In this document: positions 8,245-18,155 of the stretch, piece by piece
How positions within the stretch are numbered: position 1 is the first letter of the stretch
Layout of the letters: each line of letters starts with the position of its first letter
Made by a program: the position numbers and the translations under genes
Source of the DNA: an uncultured Hymenobacter sp.
GTDB lineage: Bacteria > Bacteroidota > Bacteroidia > Cytophagales > Hymenobacteraceae
Direction of reading: 5' to 3'
NCBI GenBank assembly: GCA_913776615.1
Contig: CAJYPK010000059.1
Location: 124,001-188,000 of the forward strand
DNA length: 64,000 nucleotides
The notes under the pieces: model-generated
The model's input: only the letters and a program-made list of their open reading frames with translations
Told to the model about the DNA's origin: nothing
Databases searched by the model: none

Positions 8245-11139
8245 TTAATTCACCAGCAGACGGGTAGTCTGGGTGAGGTCGCCGGCTTGCAGGCGCACCA
8301 GGTACACGCCGGGCGCGAGGCCCTGGAGCGGCAGCGTCTGAAACTGCGCGCCAGCCGCCTGGCGGGCCGGGGCCAGCTGCCGGATGGTCTGGCCGAGTAG
8401 GGTTTGCACCGCGATGCTGGCCGTGGCGGCCGAGGGCAGCTCGTAGCGGATGGTGGTGGTACCCGCGGCCGGGTTAGGCGCCAGGCTCAGGCCGAAAGCG
8501 GCCGTTTGCTGCGGGCGGGTGGCCAGGCTGCCGTTGGTAAACCGCCGGTTGGCATACACCGCGTATTCCCCGGGCTGCAAGGTCAGGGCCATGCTGGTGC
8601 TGGTTACGCTCAGGGGAGCGCCGGTGAGGTAGTTATACCACGTGCCGGTGCTGGGGAACGTGATAGTAGCCGAATTGGCGACTACCCCGAAGTTACCGTA
8701 GGTCACCACCGCCAGATCGGCATTGGCGAGGCTGATGGTTTTGACCGCGCCGGTCAGATTCTGGGAGTAGCTGGCGGGGTTGGCAAACAAGGGCTGCTGC
8801 CGCAGCCGCGTAAGGGCCGCGTAGACGTTGTAGAGGCTGCGGCGGTTGGCATCCTGCTGGTAGTCCCAGCGAATCGGCTTAGGATTAGTCCGGCAGTTAT
8901 TGTTCGGATTCGCCGGGTCGTTGGGGCAATAGTTGATGCTGAAGTCGTAGCCCAGCTCGCCAAACTGCCACACCATGCGCGGGCCGGGCTGGCTGAAGTA
9001 CAGGGCCGCCGCCATCTCGTCGCGCTTGAGGCCAGTGGCCTGGTTCTTCGTCGAGTAGCTGCCGCTGGCGTTACCATACGCATTGTTCTTGAACTGCATC
9101 CGCTCCTCGTCGTGGCTTTCCATAAAGGCGATGTAGTTCGGCTGGGTCAGGCCCCGGCCGCCGCCGGTAGTACCGTAGTAGCCGGCGCTGAGGTCCCAGG
9201 CCGGGCCATCGGGGTAGCCCATCGTAGCCTGCGTGTAGCCAGGGTTGATGTTGCCCCAGAACATCATGCCAGCCGCCGACAAGACCTTGCCCTCATCCTG
9301 GGAATTGGTCGGGCTGACCTGGTGCGGAAAAAATTCCAGGATGGGGTACGAGCCGTTGTCGGCGCTCATCTGGGCATTGTAATAGTCCATCCAGATGTCC
9401 ACGCGCGACTGGTCATAATCCTCGTAGGTATCGTTGGTTTTGGTGCGCTGGCTGAAGCCGCCGGCCAGGTCGTAGCGGTAGCCGTCGATGTGGTACTCAT
9501 TGAGCCAGAACTTAATCACGTTCTTGGTAAAGTACCGGGTGTAGGCGCTCTCGTGGTTGAGGTCGTTGTACACGTTGAAGGGGTGCGGGGCCGTCACGTT
9601 AAACCACGGGTTGTCGGCGGTGGGGCCGGTGCTGATGTTGCCGTAGAGCTGCACCATCGGGCTGTTGCCGGTCGAGTGGTTGAGCACCATGTCGAGCACC
9701 ACGGCAATACCCCGGCGGTGGCACTCGTCGATGAGGGCCTTCAGGGCATCTTTGCTGCCGTAATATTTGTCGGGCGCGAAGTAGAAGCACGGGCTGTAGC
9801 CCCAGTTGTCGTTGCCGTCAAACTCGTTGATGGGCATCAGCTCGATGGTATTCACGCCCAGGCGCTGAATGTAGTTGAGCGTGTCTTTCAGCGTGCGATA
9901 GTCGTGGCGGTCAACGAAATCACGCAGCAGCAGCTCGTAGATCACCATGTTGGTGCGGGCCGGGCGCTGAAAGCTGGTCGTCGTCCAGTTGTAGGCCGCC
10001 TGGTTGGTTTGCAGCACCGATACGATACCGCTGGCCCCGCTTGCGGGGTAGGCCCGCAGGCCCGGGTACACGGTGTAGCTGGCCGTGTTGATGTAGCGGT
10101 CGTTGTCGGGGTCAAGTACCTTTTCGCAGTACGGGTCGGCCACGCGCAGCTGGCCGTCAACCAGGAATTGGTAGGCATATTCCTGGCCCGGCGTGAGGCC
10201 GTCGATTTGCACCCACCAGCGGCCGGTGGCGGGGTCCGAGTCGACGGTGCTCGTCTTGTTCATCAGGCCGGCGGCCGTCGCCTGCCAGTTGTTGAACTCG
10301 CCGATCACGTACACGAAGCTTTTGCGGGGGGCCGTGAGGGTGAGGATGACCGACGTTCCATTGGCCAGGTAGGTGATGCCGTCGGCCTTGGCATTGGCGG
10401 GCAGGGCCGCCGTCGTCACGCTGGGCGGCACGATAACGGTCGTCGTAGCCGTAGCGCTCGACGTACCGTCGCTGGCCGTGAGCACCAGCGTATTCACGCC
10501 CGTTTGGCTGATGGTCACGTTGGTATTCAACGTAGTAGCGTTGGTTTGCTGGGCCACCTGCGTGCCGTTGAGCGTGAGGGTGAGCGTGGCCGGGGCCGTG
10601 GCCGTACCCGCCACCGCTACCGTCGCGCCGGCCGTTACCACCGTATTGGCGCTGGGGCTGCTAAAGTTGACTTGCAGGCCGGGCGCCACCAGAATGTCGC
10701 TGTTGCCCACGCCCTTACCCTCGGGCGAGCCGCCCGCGCCGCGAAACACCATCGCCAATTTGCGCAGTAGTTCTCCCGAATTGGCAAAGCCCGGGTAATA
10801 CGTGCGCGGCGTGAACGTGATGCTGTACTTGTGATTGCCGAGCGCCGTCATTTTTTCGCTCGCCGCCGGCGCGGTCCAGGTGGTACCCGCCGTGAAGTGC
10901 CAGTCGGTATTGCTGGTGCTCCGGTCGGTGATGAGGCCGGTCCAGATAAAGACGTCGCCCGCGTAGTTGGCCAGCCCGGCGTTGCCTAGCGTGGCGTCGT
11001 AGGTAAGGGTAACGGGCGTACTATCAGTAAAATACGCCGGGCTTACCGTCACCGGCGACTGCGCCCGGGCCACCGTGGCCCAGCCCGTAAGCACGAGCAT
11101 AGTCAGCAGCCAACGCCCCAGGAGTTGAGGTTTTTTCAT
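8245..11139 (-). CDS. Secreted GH13 alpha-amylase-family enzyme with T9SS sorting domain
   Basis: The start is set at 11139 (MKKPQLLGRW) because a signal peptide ending ATVARAQ follows directly; the frame is open further upstream without coding character. The 964-residue protein has N-terminal Ig-like modules, a CBM48/E-set segment (FVYVIGEFNNWQ, 275-286), then the GH13 barrel: DMVLNH (483-488), GYRYDLAGG with nucleophile Asp 557, a likely acid Glu 602 in PILEFF, and ESHDEE (674-679). A T9SS tail (LSLAPNPAAG, LAPGVYLVRL) closes the protein. The normal GE before region III is replaced by LE. It probably acts on starch or glycogen at the cell surface. A LacI-type palindrome lies 128 bases upstream. 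Confidence 0.88.
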   Translation of the reverse strand: MKKPQLLGRWLLTMLVLTGWATVARAQSPVTVSPAYFTDSTPVTLTYDATLGNAGLANYAGDVFIWTGLITDRSTSNTDWHFTAGTTWTAPAASEKMTALGNHKYSITFTPRTYYPGFANSGELLRKLAMVFRGAGGSPEGKGVGNSDILVAPGLQVNFSSPSANTVVTAGATVAVAGTATAPATLTLTLNGTQVAQQTNATTLNTNVTISQTGVNTLVLTASDGTSSATATTTVIVPPSVTTAALPANAKADGITYLANGTSVILTLTAPRKSFVYVIGEFNNWQATAAGLMNKTSTVDSDPATGRWWVQIDGLTPGQEYAYQFLVDGQLRVADPYCEKVLDPDNDRYINTASYTVYPGLRAYPASGASGIVSVLQTNQAAYNWTTTSFQRPARTNMVIYELLLRDFVDRHDYRTLKDTLNYIQRLGVNTIELMPINEFDGNDNWGYSPCFYFAPDKYYGSKDALKALIDECHRRGIAVVLDMVLNHSTGNSPMVQLYGNISTGPTADNPWFNVTAPHPFNVYNDLNHESAYTRYFTKNVIKFWLNEYHIDGYRYDLAGGFSQRTKTNDTYEDYDQSRVDIWMDYYNAQMSADNGSYPILEFFPHQVSPTNSQDEGKVLSAAGMMFWGNINPGYTQATMGYPDGPAWDLSAGYYGTTGGGRGLTQPNYIAFMESHDEERMQFKNNAYGNASGSYSTKNQATGLKRDEMAAALYFSQPGPRMVWQFGELGYDFSINYCPNDPANPNNNCRTNPKPIRWDYQQDANRRSLYNVYAALTRLRQQPLFANPASYSQNLTGAVKTISLANADLAVVTYGNFGVVANSATITFPSTGTWYNYLTGAPLSVTSTSMALTLQPGEYAVYANRRFTNGSLATRPQQTAAFGLSLAPNPAAGTTTIRYELPSAATASIAVQTLLGQTIRQLAPARQAAGAQFQTLPLQGLAPGVYLVRLQAGDLTQTTRLLVN

Positions 11140-11265
11140 ATAAATTGGGTGGGAAAAAAGGTAGTTGCCGGGCCGAAACGCACGCCTTTCGCCGGCTGAT
11201 AACCTAAGATAAGGCAGCGTACCGGCGAACTGGCGCGGTGGGCGGCACATTTCAGGGTAGCGTTC

Positions 11266-11280
11266 CGCAAACGTTTGTGC
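11266..11280. promoter_or_regulatory. LacI/GalR-type palindrome upstream of the amylase gene
   Basis: CGCAAACGTTTGTGC contains the perfect palindrome CAAACGTTTG (11268-11277) with the central CG typical of LacI-family operators. It lies 128 bases before the amylase ATG and 129 before the Smr gene on the other strand. A maltose-type repressor is a plausible but unproven binder. Confidence 0.4.
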
Positions 11281-11343
11281 TCCTTTCCGGCCCGAAATCT
11301 GCCCCGCCCCGCGGCCATTTCGCCCCCGCCTGCCCGCCCGGCC

Positions 11344-11351
11344 TACCTTTG
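11344..11351 (+). promoter_or_regulatory. -7 promoter element of the Smr-domain gene
   Basis: TACCTTTG matches TAnnTTTG exactly, 57 bases before the ATG at 11409. Confidence 0.6.
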
Positions 11352-11408
11352 CGGCGTACTTCGCGTACTGCCGGGTAGTAGTTTGGTCACCCCACTAGTT
11401 GTGTTTTT

Positions 11409-12608
11409 ATGAACGTAGGAGATAGAGTACGGCTGCTCACGGGCACCGAGGAGGGCATCATTACCCGCGTGCTCGACAGCGAATTGGTCGAAGTAGCCAT
11501 CGACAACGACTTTACCATTCCGGTGCTGCTGCGCGAGCTCGTGCCCGTAGCCGCCGAGGAGGGCTCGGCTTTCCGCCGCCCCGCGCCCGAGGTCGCCCGC
11601 CCCAGCACCGGCGCCAAAAAGAGCAAGCCCCAGGGCGGCCAGCCCAAGGCCGCGCGCCCCGGCACCCCACCCCCGCCCGGCCCCGCCCGGCCCGGCGCGC
11701 CCCAGGCGGGCCCCAGCGCGGCCATGCCCCCGCGCCCGGCCGCCGCGACGCCCCCGCCGCCCGCGCCCAAGGGCTTGTACCTGGCGCTCGTGCACCAGGC
11801 CCCCGAGCTGCTGGCCCTGCACCTGCTCAACAACACCGAGGCCGAGGTGGTCTTCACCTACGGCGAGGAGCGCCAGGGCAAGTACCGCGCCCTGGCCACC
11901 GGCCAGCTCAAGGCCAAGGCCGCCAGCGCCCCGCTGGCCCACCTGCACCTCAAGGACTTCGAGCAGTGGCCCGCCGTCGTCTTTCAGCTGCTCAGCTTCA
12001 AGCTGAACGCCGACACGGCCTACGACCTGCTCACCAAGCGGCAGTCGTTTAAGGCCGCTACCTTCTACTCCAGCCGTCGGCCCGCGCCGGTCATCGGCAA
12101 GGAAGCCTACCTCTTCCAGCTCGACGAAAAGCCGGCCCCCGCGCTCAACCCCGAGAAGCTGGCCCAGGCCGAAGCCGCCCTGGAAGCCGCCGCAGCCCCC
12201 GCCCCCGTGCTCGACGCCAAGCGGGCTAACGCGCTCCAGCAGGCGCTGGGCGGCGACAAGCCGGCCCCTGTGCCGGCCGCCATCGCCCCGGCCCCACCCA
12301 AGCCGGCCGCCGCCCTCGTGCCTCCTCCCCACGAGTTCGACCTGCACATCGACAAGCTCCGCCCCGAAGGTGCCGAGGGCCTGAGCAACACCGCCATGCT
12401 GCGCCAGCAGCTCGATGCCTTCGAGGATGCCCTGAGCCGCGCCCTGGCCACCAATATGCACGAAATCATCTTTATCCACGGAGCTGGCAATGGGGTGCTG
12501 CGCAAGGAAATCCACCGCCAGCTCAGCCGCAACAAAGACATTAAGTTCTTCGAAGACGCCCAGAAAGAGAAGTTTGGCTACGGGGCCACGCTGGTGCGCC
12601 TGAAGTAG
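11409..12608 (+). CDS. DUF2027 and Smr-domain protein
   Basis: 399 residues. The N-terminus (MNVGDRVRLLTGTEEGIITR) is the SH3-like start of DUF2027. A Pro/Ala-rich linker follows (about 55-120), then a central beta domain, a second Ala/Pro linker, and a C-terminal Smr domain (about 310-399) with HEFDLHIDKL and IIFIHGAGNGVLRKEI. Smr domains bind or nick nucleic acid, and stand-alone members have been linked to mRNA or ribosome rescue; the HGxGxGxLR loop is present here as HGAGNGVLR. Cytoplasmic. A palindrome of AGCTAAC heptads overlaps the stop codon. The cellular role is not known. Confidence 0.85.
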   Translation: MNVGDRVRLLTGTEEGIITRVLDSELVEVAIDNDFTIPVLLRELVPVAAEEGSAFRRPAPEVARPSTGAKKSKPQGGQPKAARPGTPPPPGPARPGAPQAGPSAAMPPRPAAATPPPPAPKGLYLALVHQAPELLALHLLNNTEAEVVFTYGEERQGKYRALATGQLKAKAASAPLAHLHLKDFEQWPAVVFQLLSFKLNADTAYDLLTKRQSFKAATFYSSRRPAPVIGKEAYLFQLDEKPAPALNPEKLAQAEAALEAAAAPAPVLDAKRANALQQALGGDKPAPVPAAIAPAPPKPAAALVPPPHEFDLHIDKLRPEGAEGLSNTAMLRQQLDAFEDALSRALATNMHEIIFIHGAGNGVLRKEIHRQLSRNKDIKFFEDAQKEKFGYGATLVRLK

Positions 12609-12712
12609 CTGTGTTATGTGTTAGCTGTTAGCTTTCCCGAACAACGAGCTAATAGAATAGCTAACAGCTAGCAGCTAACAGCTAACAGCTACCACACAAT
12701 AGCTAACAGCTC
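12607..12712. repeat. Palindrome of AGCTAAC heptads
   Basis: GTTAGCT-type units at 12607-12633 face repeated AGCTAAC units at 12648-12712. The element overlaps the Smr stop codon (12606-12608) by two bases. The same heptad builds the 41865-41947 element. Confidence 0.7.
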
Positions 12713-12786
12713 AAAAAGAACACCGCCCCCTCCTGTGCGTATAAAAGGAGGCCCTCGCTCTCCCCTCCCACCCTACGCCTGTTTTT

Positions 12787-13269
12787 ATGAAAATCACCGC
12801 CTTTGTGCTGGCCAGCAACCTGTTGCTGGTCGGCACCGCCATTCCGGCTATGGCCCAACCGCGGCCCGGCGCCTACTTCAGCAGCCAAGAATTAGCCGCC
12901 AATGCGCCCGCCGTGGCGGGTACCGTCAGCAAGCTCAGCAAGCCGACGGGCTACCTCGAAGTCGTTAACCCCAACACCTACGCGGTGTACCGGCTGCCAC
13001 TAACCCGGGTGTGGGGCTACACCACGGCGGCGGGCCGGGCCTACCGGCTGGTGGGCCGCCAGGCCTTCGCCATTGAGCAGCACGATAGCCTGGTGGTGTA
13101 CAGCCGGCAGCGCACCATTCAGCAGAGCCGCTCTACGCACACCGTCACCGAGCTCTTCTACAGCATAGGGCTCGATGGCGATTTGTTTCCGCTCACGCGC
13201 CGGGGCCTGCGCCAGCGCCTGGCGGCCGAAGCGGCGGCCTCGACTCCCCTGCCGACCAACCCTAGCTAA
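12787..13269 (+). CDS. Small secreted protein of unknown function
   Basis: 160 residues with a clear signal peptide (MKITAFVLASNLLLVGTAIPAMAQ) and no cysteines in the mature part. The mature region is beta-rich (YLEVVNPNTYAVYRLPLTRVWGY, split by gly-rich turns) and ends in an Ala/Arg-rich helix. I do not recognise a family. It looks like a periplasmic or outer-membrane-associated protein; the next gene starts 90 bases downstream on the same strand. Confidence 0.6.
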   Translation: MKITAFVLASNLLLVGTAIPAMAQPRPGAYFSSQELAANAPAVAGTVSKLSKPTGYLEVVNPNTYAVYRLPLTRVWGYTTAAGRAYRLVGRQAFAIEQHDSLVVYSRQRTIQQSRSTHTVTELFYSIGLDGDLFPLTRRGLRQRLAAEAAASTPLPTNPS

Positions 13270-13359
13270 CGCCTTTTCCCCGGCCTTTTTCGATATGGCT
13301 GGGGAATGCCGCCGGTAAACTAAGGTTGCAACGCTCCCAGCTCCTAGTATTACTTCTCC

Positions 13360-14283
13360 ATGTACGACCTCATTGGCGACGTTCACGGCCACGCCGACGA
13401 ACTGCGCGCCTTGCTGCATCACCTCGACTACCGGCCCGACGCGCTGGGCATTCTGCGCCACCCGGCCGGGCGCCAGGTTATTTTTCTGGGCGATTACATC
13501 GACCGCGGTCCCAAAATCCGCGAAACGCTGGCGCTGGTGCGCGGGATGGTAGCGGCCGGCGCGGCGCTGGCCATCCTGGGCAACCACGAGTACAACGCCT
13601 TGGCCTTCTGGCAGCAAGATCCCACGGGCGGTTACTTGCGGCCGCACAAGCCGGTCAATATCTTGCAGCACGTACGCACCATTGAGGAGTTTCGCTCGAA
13701 GGAGTTGTTTGCCGAATGGCTGAGCTACCTCGACTGGTTTATGACCCTGCCGCTGGCCCTGGAGCTGCCCGGCCTGCGCGCCGTGCACGCCTGCTGGGAG
13801 CCCCGGCAACTGGACTATCTGCGCCAGCAGCTGCCGGGCCTGCGCCTCACCCGCGACTTCCTGCTGCGGGCTAGCCGCCCCGACGCGCCCGAGTTTACCG
13901 CCGCCGAGATTGTGCTCAAAGGCCGCGAAGACAAGCTGCCCGGCGGCCTCACCTTCGCCGATAAGGACGGGCACCACCGCAGCCGGATGCGCTTGCGCTG
14001 GTGGCAAAACCCCGCCACGGCCCCTTCCTACGCCGACTATTACCTCGAAGACCTGCCCGAGCTGCGCGGGCAGCCCGTCGATTTTTCGCACCTCGACCCC
14101 AGCTATTACCAAGACGATACGCCCGTGTTTTTCGGCCACTACTGGCTGCGCGGCACTCCGCAAATCCTTCAGCCCCACGCCGTCTGCCTCGACTATAGCG
14201 TGGCCAAGGGCGGCCAGCTCATCGGCTACCGCTGGGACGGCGAGCAAACGCTGAGCGCCGCTAAGCTGGTTTGGGTGGCGTAA
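13360..14283 (+). CDS. Metallophosphoesterase (PrpA/ApaH-like)
   Basis: 307 residues with the calcineurin-like phosphoesterase motifs in order: GDVHGH (Asp 7, His 9), GDYIDRGP (Asp 45), GNHEYN (Asn 75, His 76), and a late GHYW histidine near residue 260. These bind two metals and hydrolyse phosphoesters; relatives act on phosphoproteins or dinucleoside tetraphosphates. It is cytoplasmic with no signal. The cupin gene follows 12 bases after the stop, so the two are likely one operon. The substrate is unknown. Confidence 0.85.
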   Translation: MYDLIGDVHGHADELRALLHHLDYRPDALGILRHPAGRQVIFLGDYIDRGPKIRETLALVRGMVAAGAALAILGNHEYNALAFWQQDPTGGYLRPHKPVNILQHVRTIEEFRSKELFAEWLSYLDWFMTLPLALELPGLRAVHACWEPRQLDYLRQQLPGLRLTRDFLLRASRPDAPEFTAAEIVLKGREDKLPGGLTFADKDGHHRSRMRLRWWQNPATAPSYADYYLEDLPELRGQPVDFSHLDPSYYQDDTPVFFGHYWLRGTPQILQPHAVCLDYSVAKGGQLIGYRWDGEQTLSAAKLVWVA

Positions 14284-14295
14284 TTTTCCCAGCTT

Positions 14296-14646
14296 ATGAC
14301 GCACACCACGCCCGCCTTTCGCTCCGCCGCCGACCTTACCTGGGAGCCCACCGGCCCGGGGGTACGCCGCACCCTCATCGCCTACAACGACGACCTGCTG
14401 CTGGTTAAAGTAGAATTCGCGGCCGGGGCAGTGGGCGCCCTGCACCACCACGTACACAGCCAGATCTCGTACGTCGAGCGCGGCGAGTTTGAAGTAACCG
14501 TGGGCGACGAGGTGCGCGTGCTGCGCGCCGGTGACTCGTTCTACGCCGCCCCCAACGTACCGCACGGCGTAGTGGCCCGGCAGGCCGGCGCGCTGCTCGA
14601 CTCCTTCAGCCCCCTCCGCCTGGATTTTCTGCCGGCCGCCGGCTAG
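14296..14646 (+). CDS. Cupin-domain protein
   Basis: 116 residues forming a single cupin barrel: GALHHHVHSQISYVERGEFEV holds the first motif with metal-binding His residues and Glu, and AGDSFYAAPNVPHGVVARQAG holds the second motif with His. It is likely a small metal-binding enzyme or sugar-binding protein; the substrate cannot be read from the sequence. It is transcribed with the metallophosphoesterase gene and ends at a terminator hairpin. Confidence 0.85.
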   Translation: MTHTTPAFRSAADLTWEPTGPGVRRTLIAYNDDLLLVKVEFAAGAVGALHHHVHSQISYVERGEFEVTVGDEVRVLRAGDSFYAAPNVPHGVVARQAGALLDSFSPLRLDFLPAAG

Positions 14647-14672
14647 GCGTTGACCTTGCCCGCCGCTTTTGC

Positions 14673-14706
14673 AGGCCCGCTACCTTCCCGGTGGCGGGCC
14701 TTTTTC
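14673..14706 (+). terminator. Rho-independent terminator after the cupin gene
   Basis: GGCCCGCTACC pairs with GGTGGCGGGCC across five bases and is followed by TTTTTC. Confidence 0.8.
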
Positions 14707-14775
14707 GTTGCGTGGCTTGGGCGGCGCCCTACTACCCAACTTACTGACGCGCAGAAAATTATTCTTTTATTCCCG

Positions 14776-14807
14776 TTGCGCGCTTCTCGCGCAGCTCGCT
14801 ACCTTTA
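14776..14807 (+). promoter_or_regulatory. Promoter of the GH18 lipoprotein gene
   Basis: A -33-like GTTGCG at about 14775-14780 is followed, about 20 bases on, by a -7 element TACCTTTA (14800-14807). The predicted transcript has an untranslated leader of about 160 bases. Confidence 0.4.
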
Positions 14808-14974
14808 TGCGCAAAGCCCGGGCACTTACTCGCGGTTTTTGATCAAGCGGCAAGTCTGCTTGCGGCCGGCCGAAACGCCCCGCTGCTGTCGGTTTGCCAA
14901 CGCCCTTTCTCCCGCTCTTTCTCCGCGCTTGTCCTTCCTGGCAAGCGTCCTTTTCCACCCAAACCTTTTTTATC

Positions 14975-16195
14975 ATGAAAGCCACTCTACCCCGGGGCCT
15001 TCGACAATTAGCGCTGCTCGGCGCACTCTTCACGTTCTGCTTTTCCGCCTGTAAAAAAGCGGAGGACCTTCCGGCCCCCGCTGCCCCCGGCGCGGCGGCA
15101 ACGAATGCGGTGGGCGTCAGCGGTCCCAAGACGGTCTGCTACGTCGAGGTGAATAACAACGACTTCAGCAACGTCGGCAAGTACGCGCTGGCCTCGGGCC
15201 AGCCGCTGTTCGACATCGGCATCGTCTTCGCGGCCAACATCAATTACAATACCGCCACGCAGAAAGCGGTGCTGTATTTCAACACGCAGGTTACGAACGT
15301 GTTGAATAACCGCGCCACTTACATCCAGCCGGTGCAGGCCAAGGGTACCAAGGTGCTGTTGTCCATCCTGGGCAATCACCAGGGAGCCGGGGTGTGCAAT
15401 TTTCCGACCCAGGCGGCAGCCACCGAATTTGCCCAGCAGCTGGCCAATGCCGTCACTACCTACGGCCTCGATGGCATCGACTTCGATGACGAGTACGCCG
15501 ACTACGGCACCAACGGCACCGGCCAGCCTAATGCCTATTCGTTTGTGTACCTGGTCACTGCCCTGCGCAACCTGCTGCCCAATAAGATTATTTCCTTCTA
15601 CTACTACGGCCCGGCTGCCAGCCGCTTATCCTACAACGGCGTAACGGTGGGCTCCAAGGTCAATTACAGCTGGAATGCCGTGTACGGCACTTACTCGGTG
15701 CCCAACGTGGCGGGCCTGGGTAAGGCCAGCCTGGGGCCAGCCGCCGTGGATATTCAAAGCACCTCGGCCAGCACGGCCGCCTCGCTCGCCCAGCGCACCA
15801 AAACCGACGGCTACGGCATCTACCTGACTTACAACCTGCCCAACACTAATGTCAGCAGCTATTTATCGGGTATCTCCAATGCGCTGTACGGCCAGGCTAC
15901 CACGTACGGCACCGGCACTGCCGCCAGCGGCGTCAGCTTTTTTGCGGATGCCAACTACGGCGGGGCAGCCACAACTACTATTCCGAAAGGCAGCTACACC
16001 TTGGCCCAGCTCCAGGGCTACGGCTTCGTCAACGACTGGGCCTCGTCGGTGAAAATTCCCAGCGGCTGGACGGTCACGCTGTACGCCGACGATAACTTCA
16101 CCGGCAGCACCTGGACGCTAACGGCCGACAAATCAGATTTTACCACGCTCTCGCCCACGGCCAACGACAAGGTTTCCTCCGTAAAAATTCAGTAG
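14975..16195 (+). CDS. GH18 lipoprotein with beta/gamma-crystallin domain
   Basis: The start at 14975 (MKATLPRGLR) places a lipoprotein signal with lipobox cysteine 26 (FSAC) at the N-terminus; the frame is open further upstream without a signal. The 406-residue protein has a GH18 barrel with VLLSILGNH and the catalytic DGIDFDDEY motif (Asp 166, 169, 171 and Glu 173), resembling the endo-beta-N-acetylglucosaminidase H/F group. A beta/gamma-crystallin fold (about 318-406, FFADANYGG and LYADDNFTGS) is fused at the end, a possible calcium-binding stabiliser. The likely role is cutting the chitobiose core of glycoproteins or chitin-like chains at the cell surface. Confidence 0.85.
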   Translation: MKATLPRGLRQLALLGALFTFCFSACKKAEDLPAPAAPGAAATNAVGVSGPKTVCYVEVNNNDFSNVGKYALASGQPLFDIGIVFAANINYNTATQKAVLYFNTQVTNVLNNRATYIQPVQAKGTKVLLSILGNHQGAGVCNFPTQAAATEFAQQLANAVTTYGLDGIDFDDEYADYGTNGTGQPNAYSFVYLVTALRNLLPNKIISFYYYGPAASRLSYNGVTVGSKVNYSWNAVYGTYSVPNVAGLGKASLGPAAVDIQSTSASTAASLAQRTKTDGYGIYLTYNLPNTNVSSYLSGISNALYGQATTYGTGTAASGVSFFADANYGGAATTTIPKGSYTLAQLQGYGFVNDWASSVKIPSGWTVTLYADDNFTGSTWTLTADKSDFTTLSPTANDKVSSVKIQ

Positions 16196-16289
16196 CCCCG
16201 CCGCCGCGCCGCGCCCCCCGGCCAGCCCCCACGCCTGCCCTAGCCCCACCACGAGCCCCAACTTCTTCCACCGTGCGCCCCGCGGCCCG

Positions 16290-16297
16290 TACCTTTG
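16290..16297 (+). promoter_or_regulatory. -7 promoter element of rnpB
   Basis: TACCTTTG matches TAnnTTTG exactly and ends six bases before the predicted 5' end of the RNase P RNA, the expected spacing. Confidence 0.75.
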
Positions 16298-16302
16298 CTT
16301 TC

Positions 16303-16780
16303 GCAGTGAGCCACCCCATCGCCGCGCCCAACGCAAATGCGGGCGGGGAGGAAAGTCCGGGCTACGCAGGGCGCCCTGCTACCTAACGGGTAGGACTGGC
16401 CAATCGGGCCAGGACAGCCAGTGCCACAGAAAATAACCGCCGAAGTGGTGAGATGGCGAGATGGTGAGACGGTGAGTTTCTTCCGAACGGAAAACTCACC
16501 ATTTCACCATCTCACCATTTCGCCCTTGGTAAGGGTGAAAAGGTGCGGTAAGAGCGCACCAGCGGCTGGGTGACCACGCCGGCTGGGTAAACCTCAGGGG
16601 TTGCAAGACCAAATAAGCAAGCATGTTCGCCTTCTTCGGAAGGCGGGCGCCGGGCGGCCCGCCCGGGCTTGCGGGTAGGTTGCTGGAGCCCACGGGTGAC
16701 CGTGGGCCTAGATAAATGATGGGGCCGCCACCGGAGGAAACTCCGCCGGGCGGACAGAACCCGGCTTATCGGCTCATTGC
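16303..16780 (+). ncRNA. rnpB: RNase P RNA (type A) with an inserted repeat hairpin
   Basis: The conserved blocks are present in order: GAGGAAAGTCCGGGCT, CCACAGAAAATAACCGCC, AAGGGTGAAAAGGTGCGGTA, GAGCGCACC, GGTAAACCTC, a GCAAGACCAAATA segment, AGATAAATGATGG, and ACAGAACCCGGCTTAT. The closing helix P1 pairs GCAGTGAGCC (16303-16312) with GGCTCATTGC (16771-16780). RNase P RNA trims tRNA precursors. It is about 478 bases, roughly 80-100 longer than usual, because the P12-type helix between TAACCGCCGA and GGTAAGGGTG is replaced by a palindrome of GGTGAGAT repeats (16443-16527). It is followed by a strong terminator. Type A identity is very sure; the exact ends are inferred from P1. Confidence 0.95.
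16443..16527. repeat. GGTGAGAT-family palindrome inside rnpB
   Basis: Left arm 16443-16479 (GGTGAGATGG units) and right arm 16491-16527 (CTCACCATTT units) pair over about 36 bases with a short loop. The same repeat family occurs between genes at 24287-24460 and 28095-28185. It takes the place of the P12 helix of RNase P RNA and stays base-paired. Confidence 0.85.
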
Positions 16781-16787
16781 GTAATTT

Positions 16788-16820
16788 AGGCGGCTGCTTC
16801 CACGAGCAGCCGCCTTTTTT
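16788..16820 (+). terminator. Terminator of rnpB
   Basis: AGGCGGCTGCTTCC and its complement GAGCAGCCGCCT close a hairpin followed by TTTTTTG. Confidence 0.85.
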
Positions 16821-16882
16821 GTAGGGTAAGCTTTAGCTTGCCTTACGTTGCCCCACGCCAGGCAAGCTAAAGCTTACCCTAC
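16821..16882. repeat. Palindrome, 'GTAGGGTAAGCTTTAGCTT' family, copy 1
   Basis: Perfect 22-base arms (16821-16842 and 16861-16882), five bases before the response regulator ATG. The identical arm recurs after that gene at 18069-18150 with a different loop. Confidence 0.85.
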
Positions 16883-16887
16883 TTCTT

Positions 16888-18057
<1,170 letters not shown>

Positions 18058-18068
18058 GGGGAAATAAA

Positions 18069-18150
18069 CTGTAGGGTAAGCTTTAGCTTGCCCGGCGTCC
18101 GGCGAGCCACGACCCACCAGACGTCGGGCAAGCTAAAGCTTACCCTACAG
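18069..18150. repeat. Palindrome, 'GTAGGGTAAGCTTTAGCTT' family, copy 2
   Basis: Perfect 26-base arms 18069-18094 and 18125-18150, five bases from the stop codon of the LuxE-like gene on the other strand. The loop differs from copy 1. Confidence 0.85.
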
Positions 18151-18155
18151 CGCGA

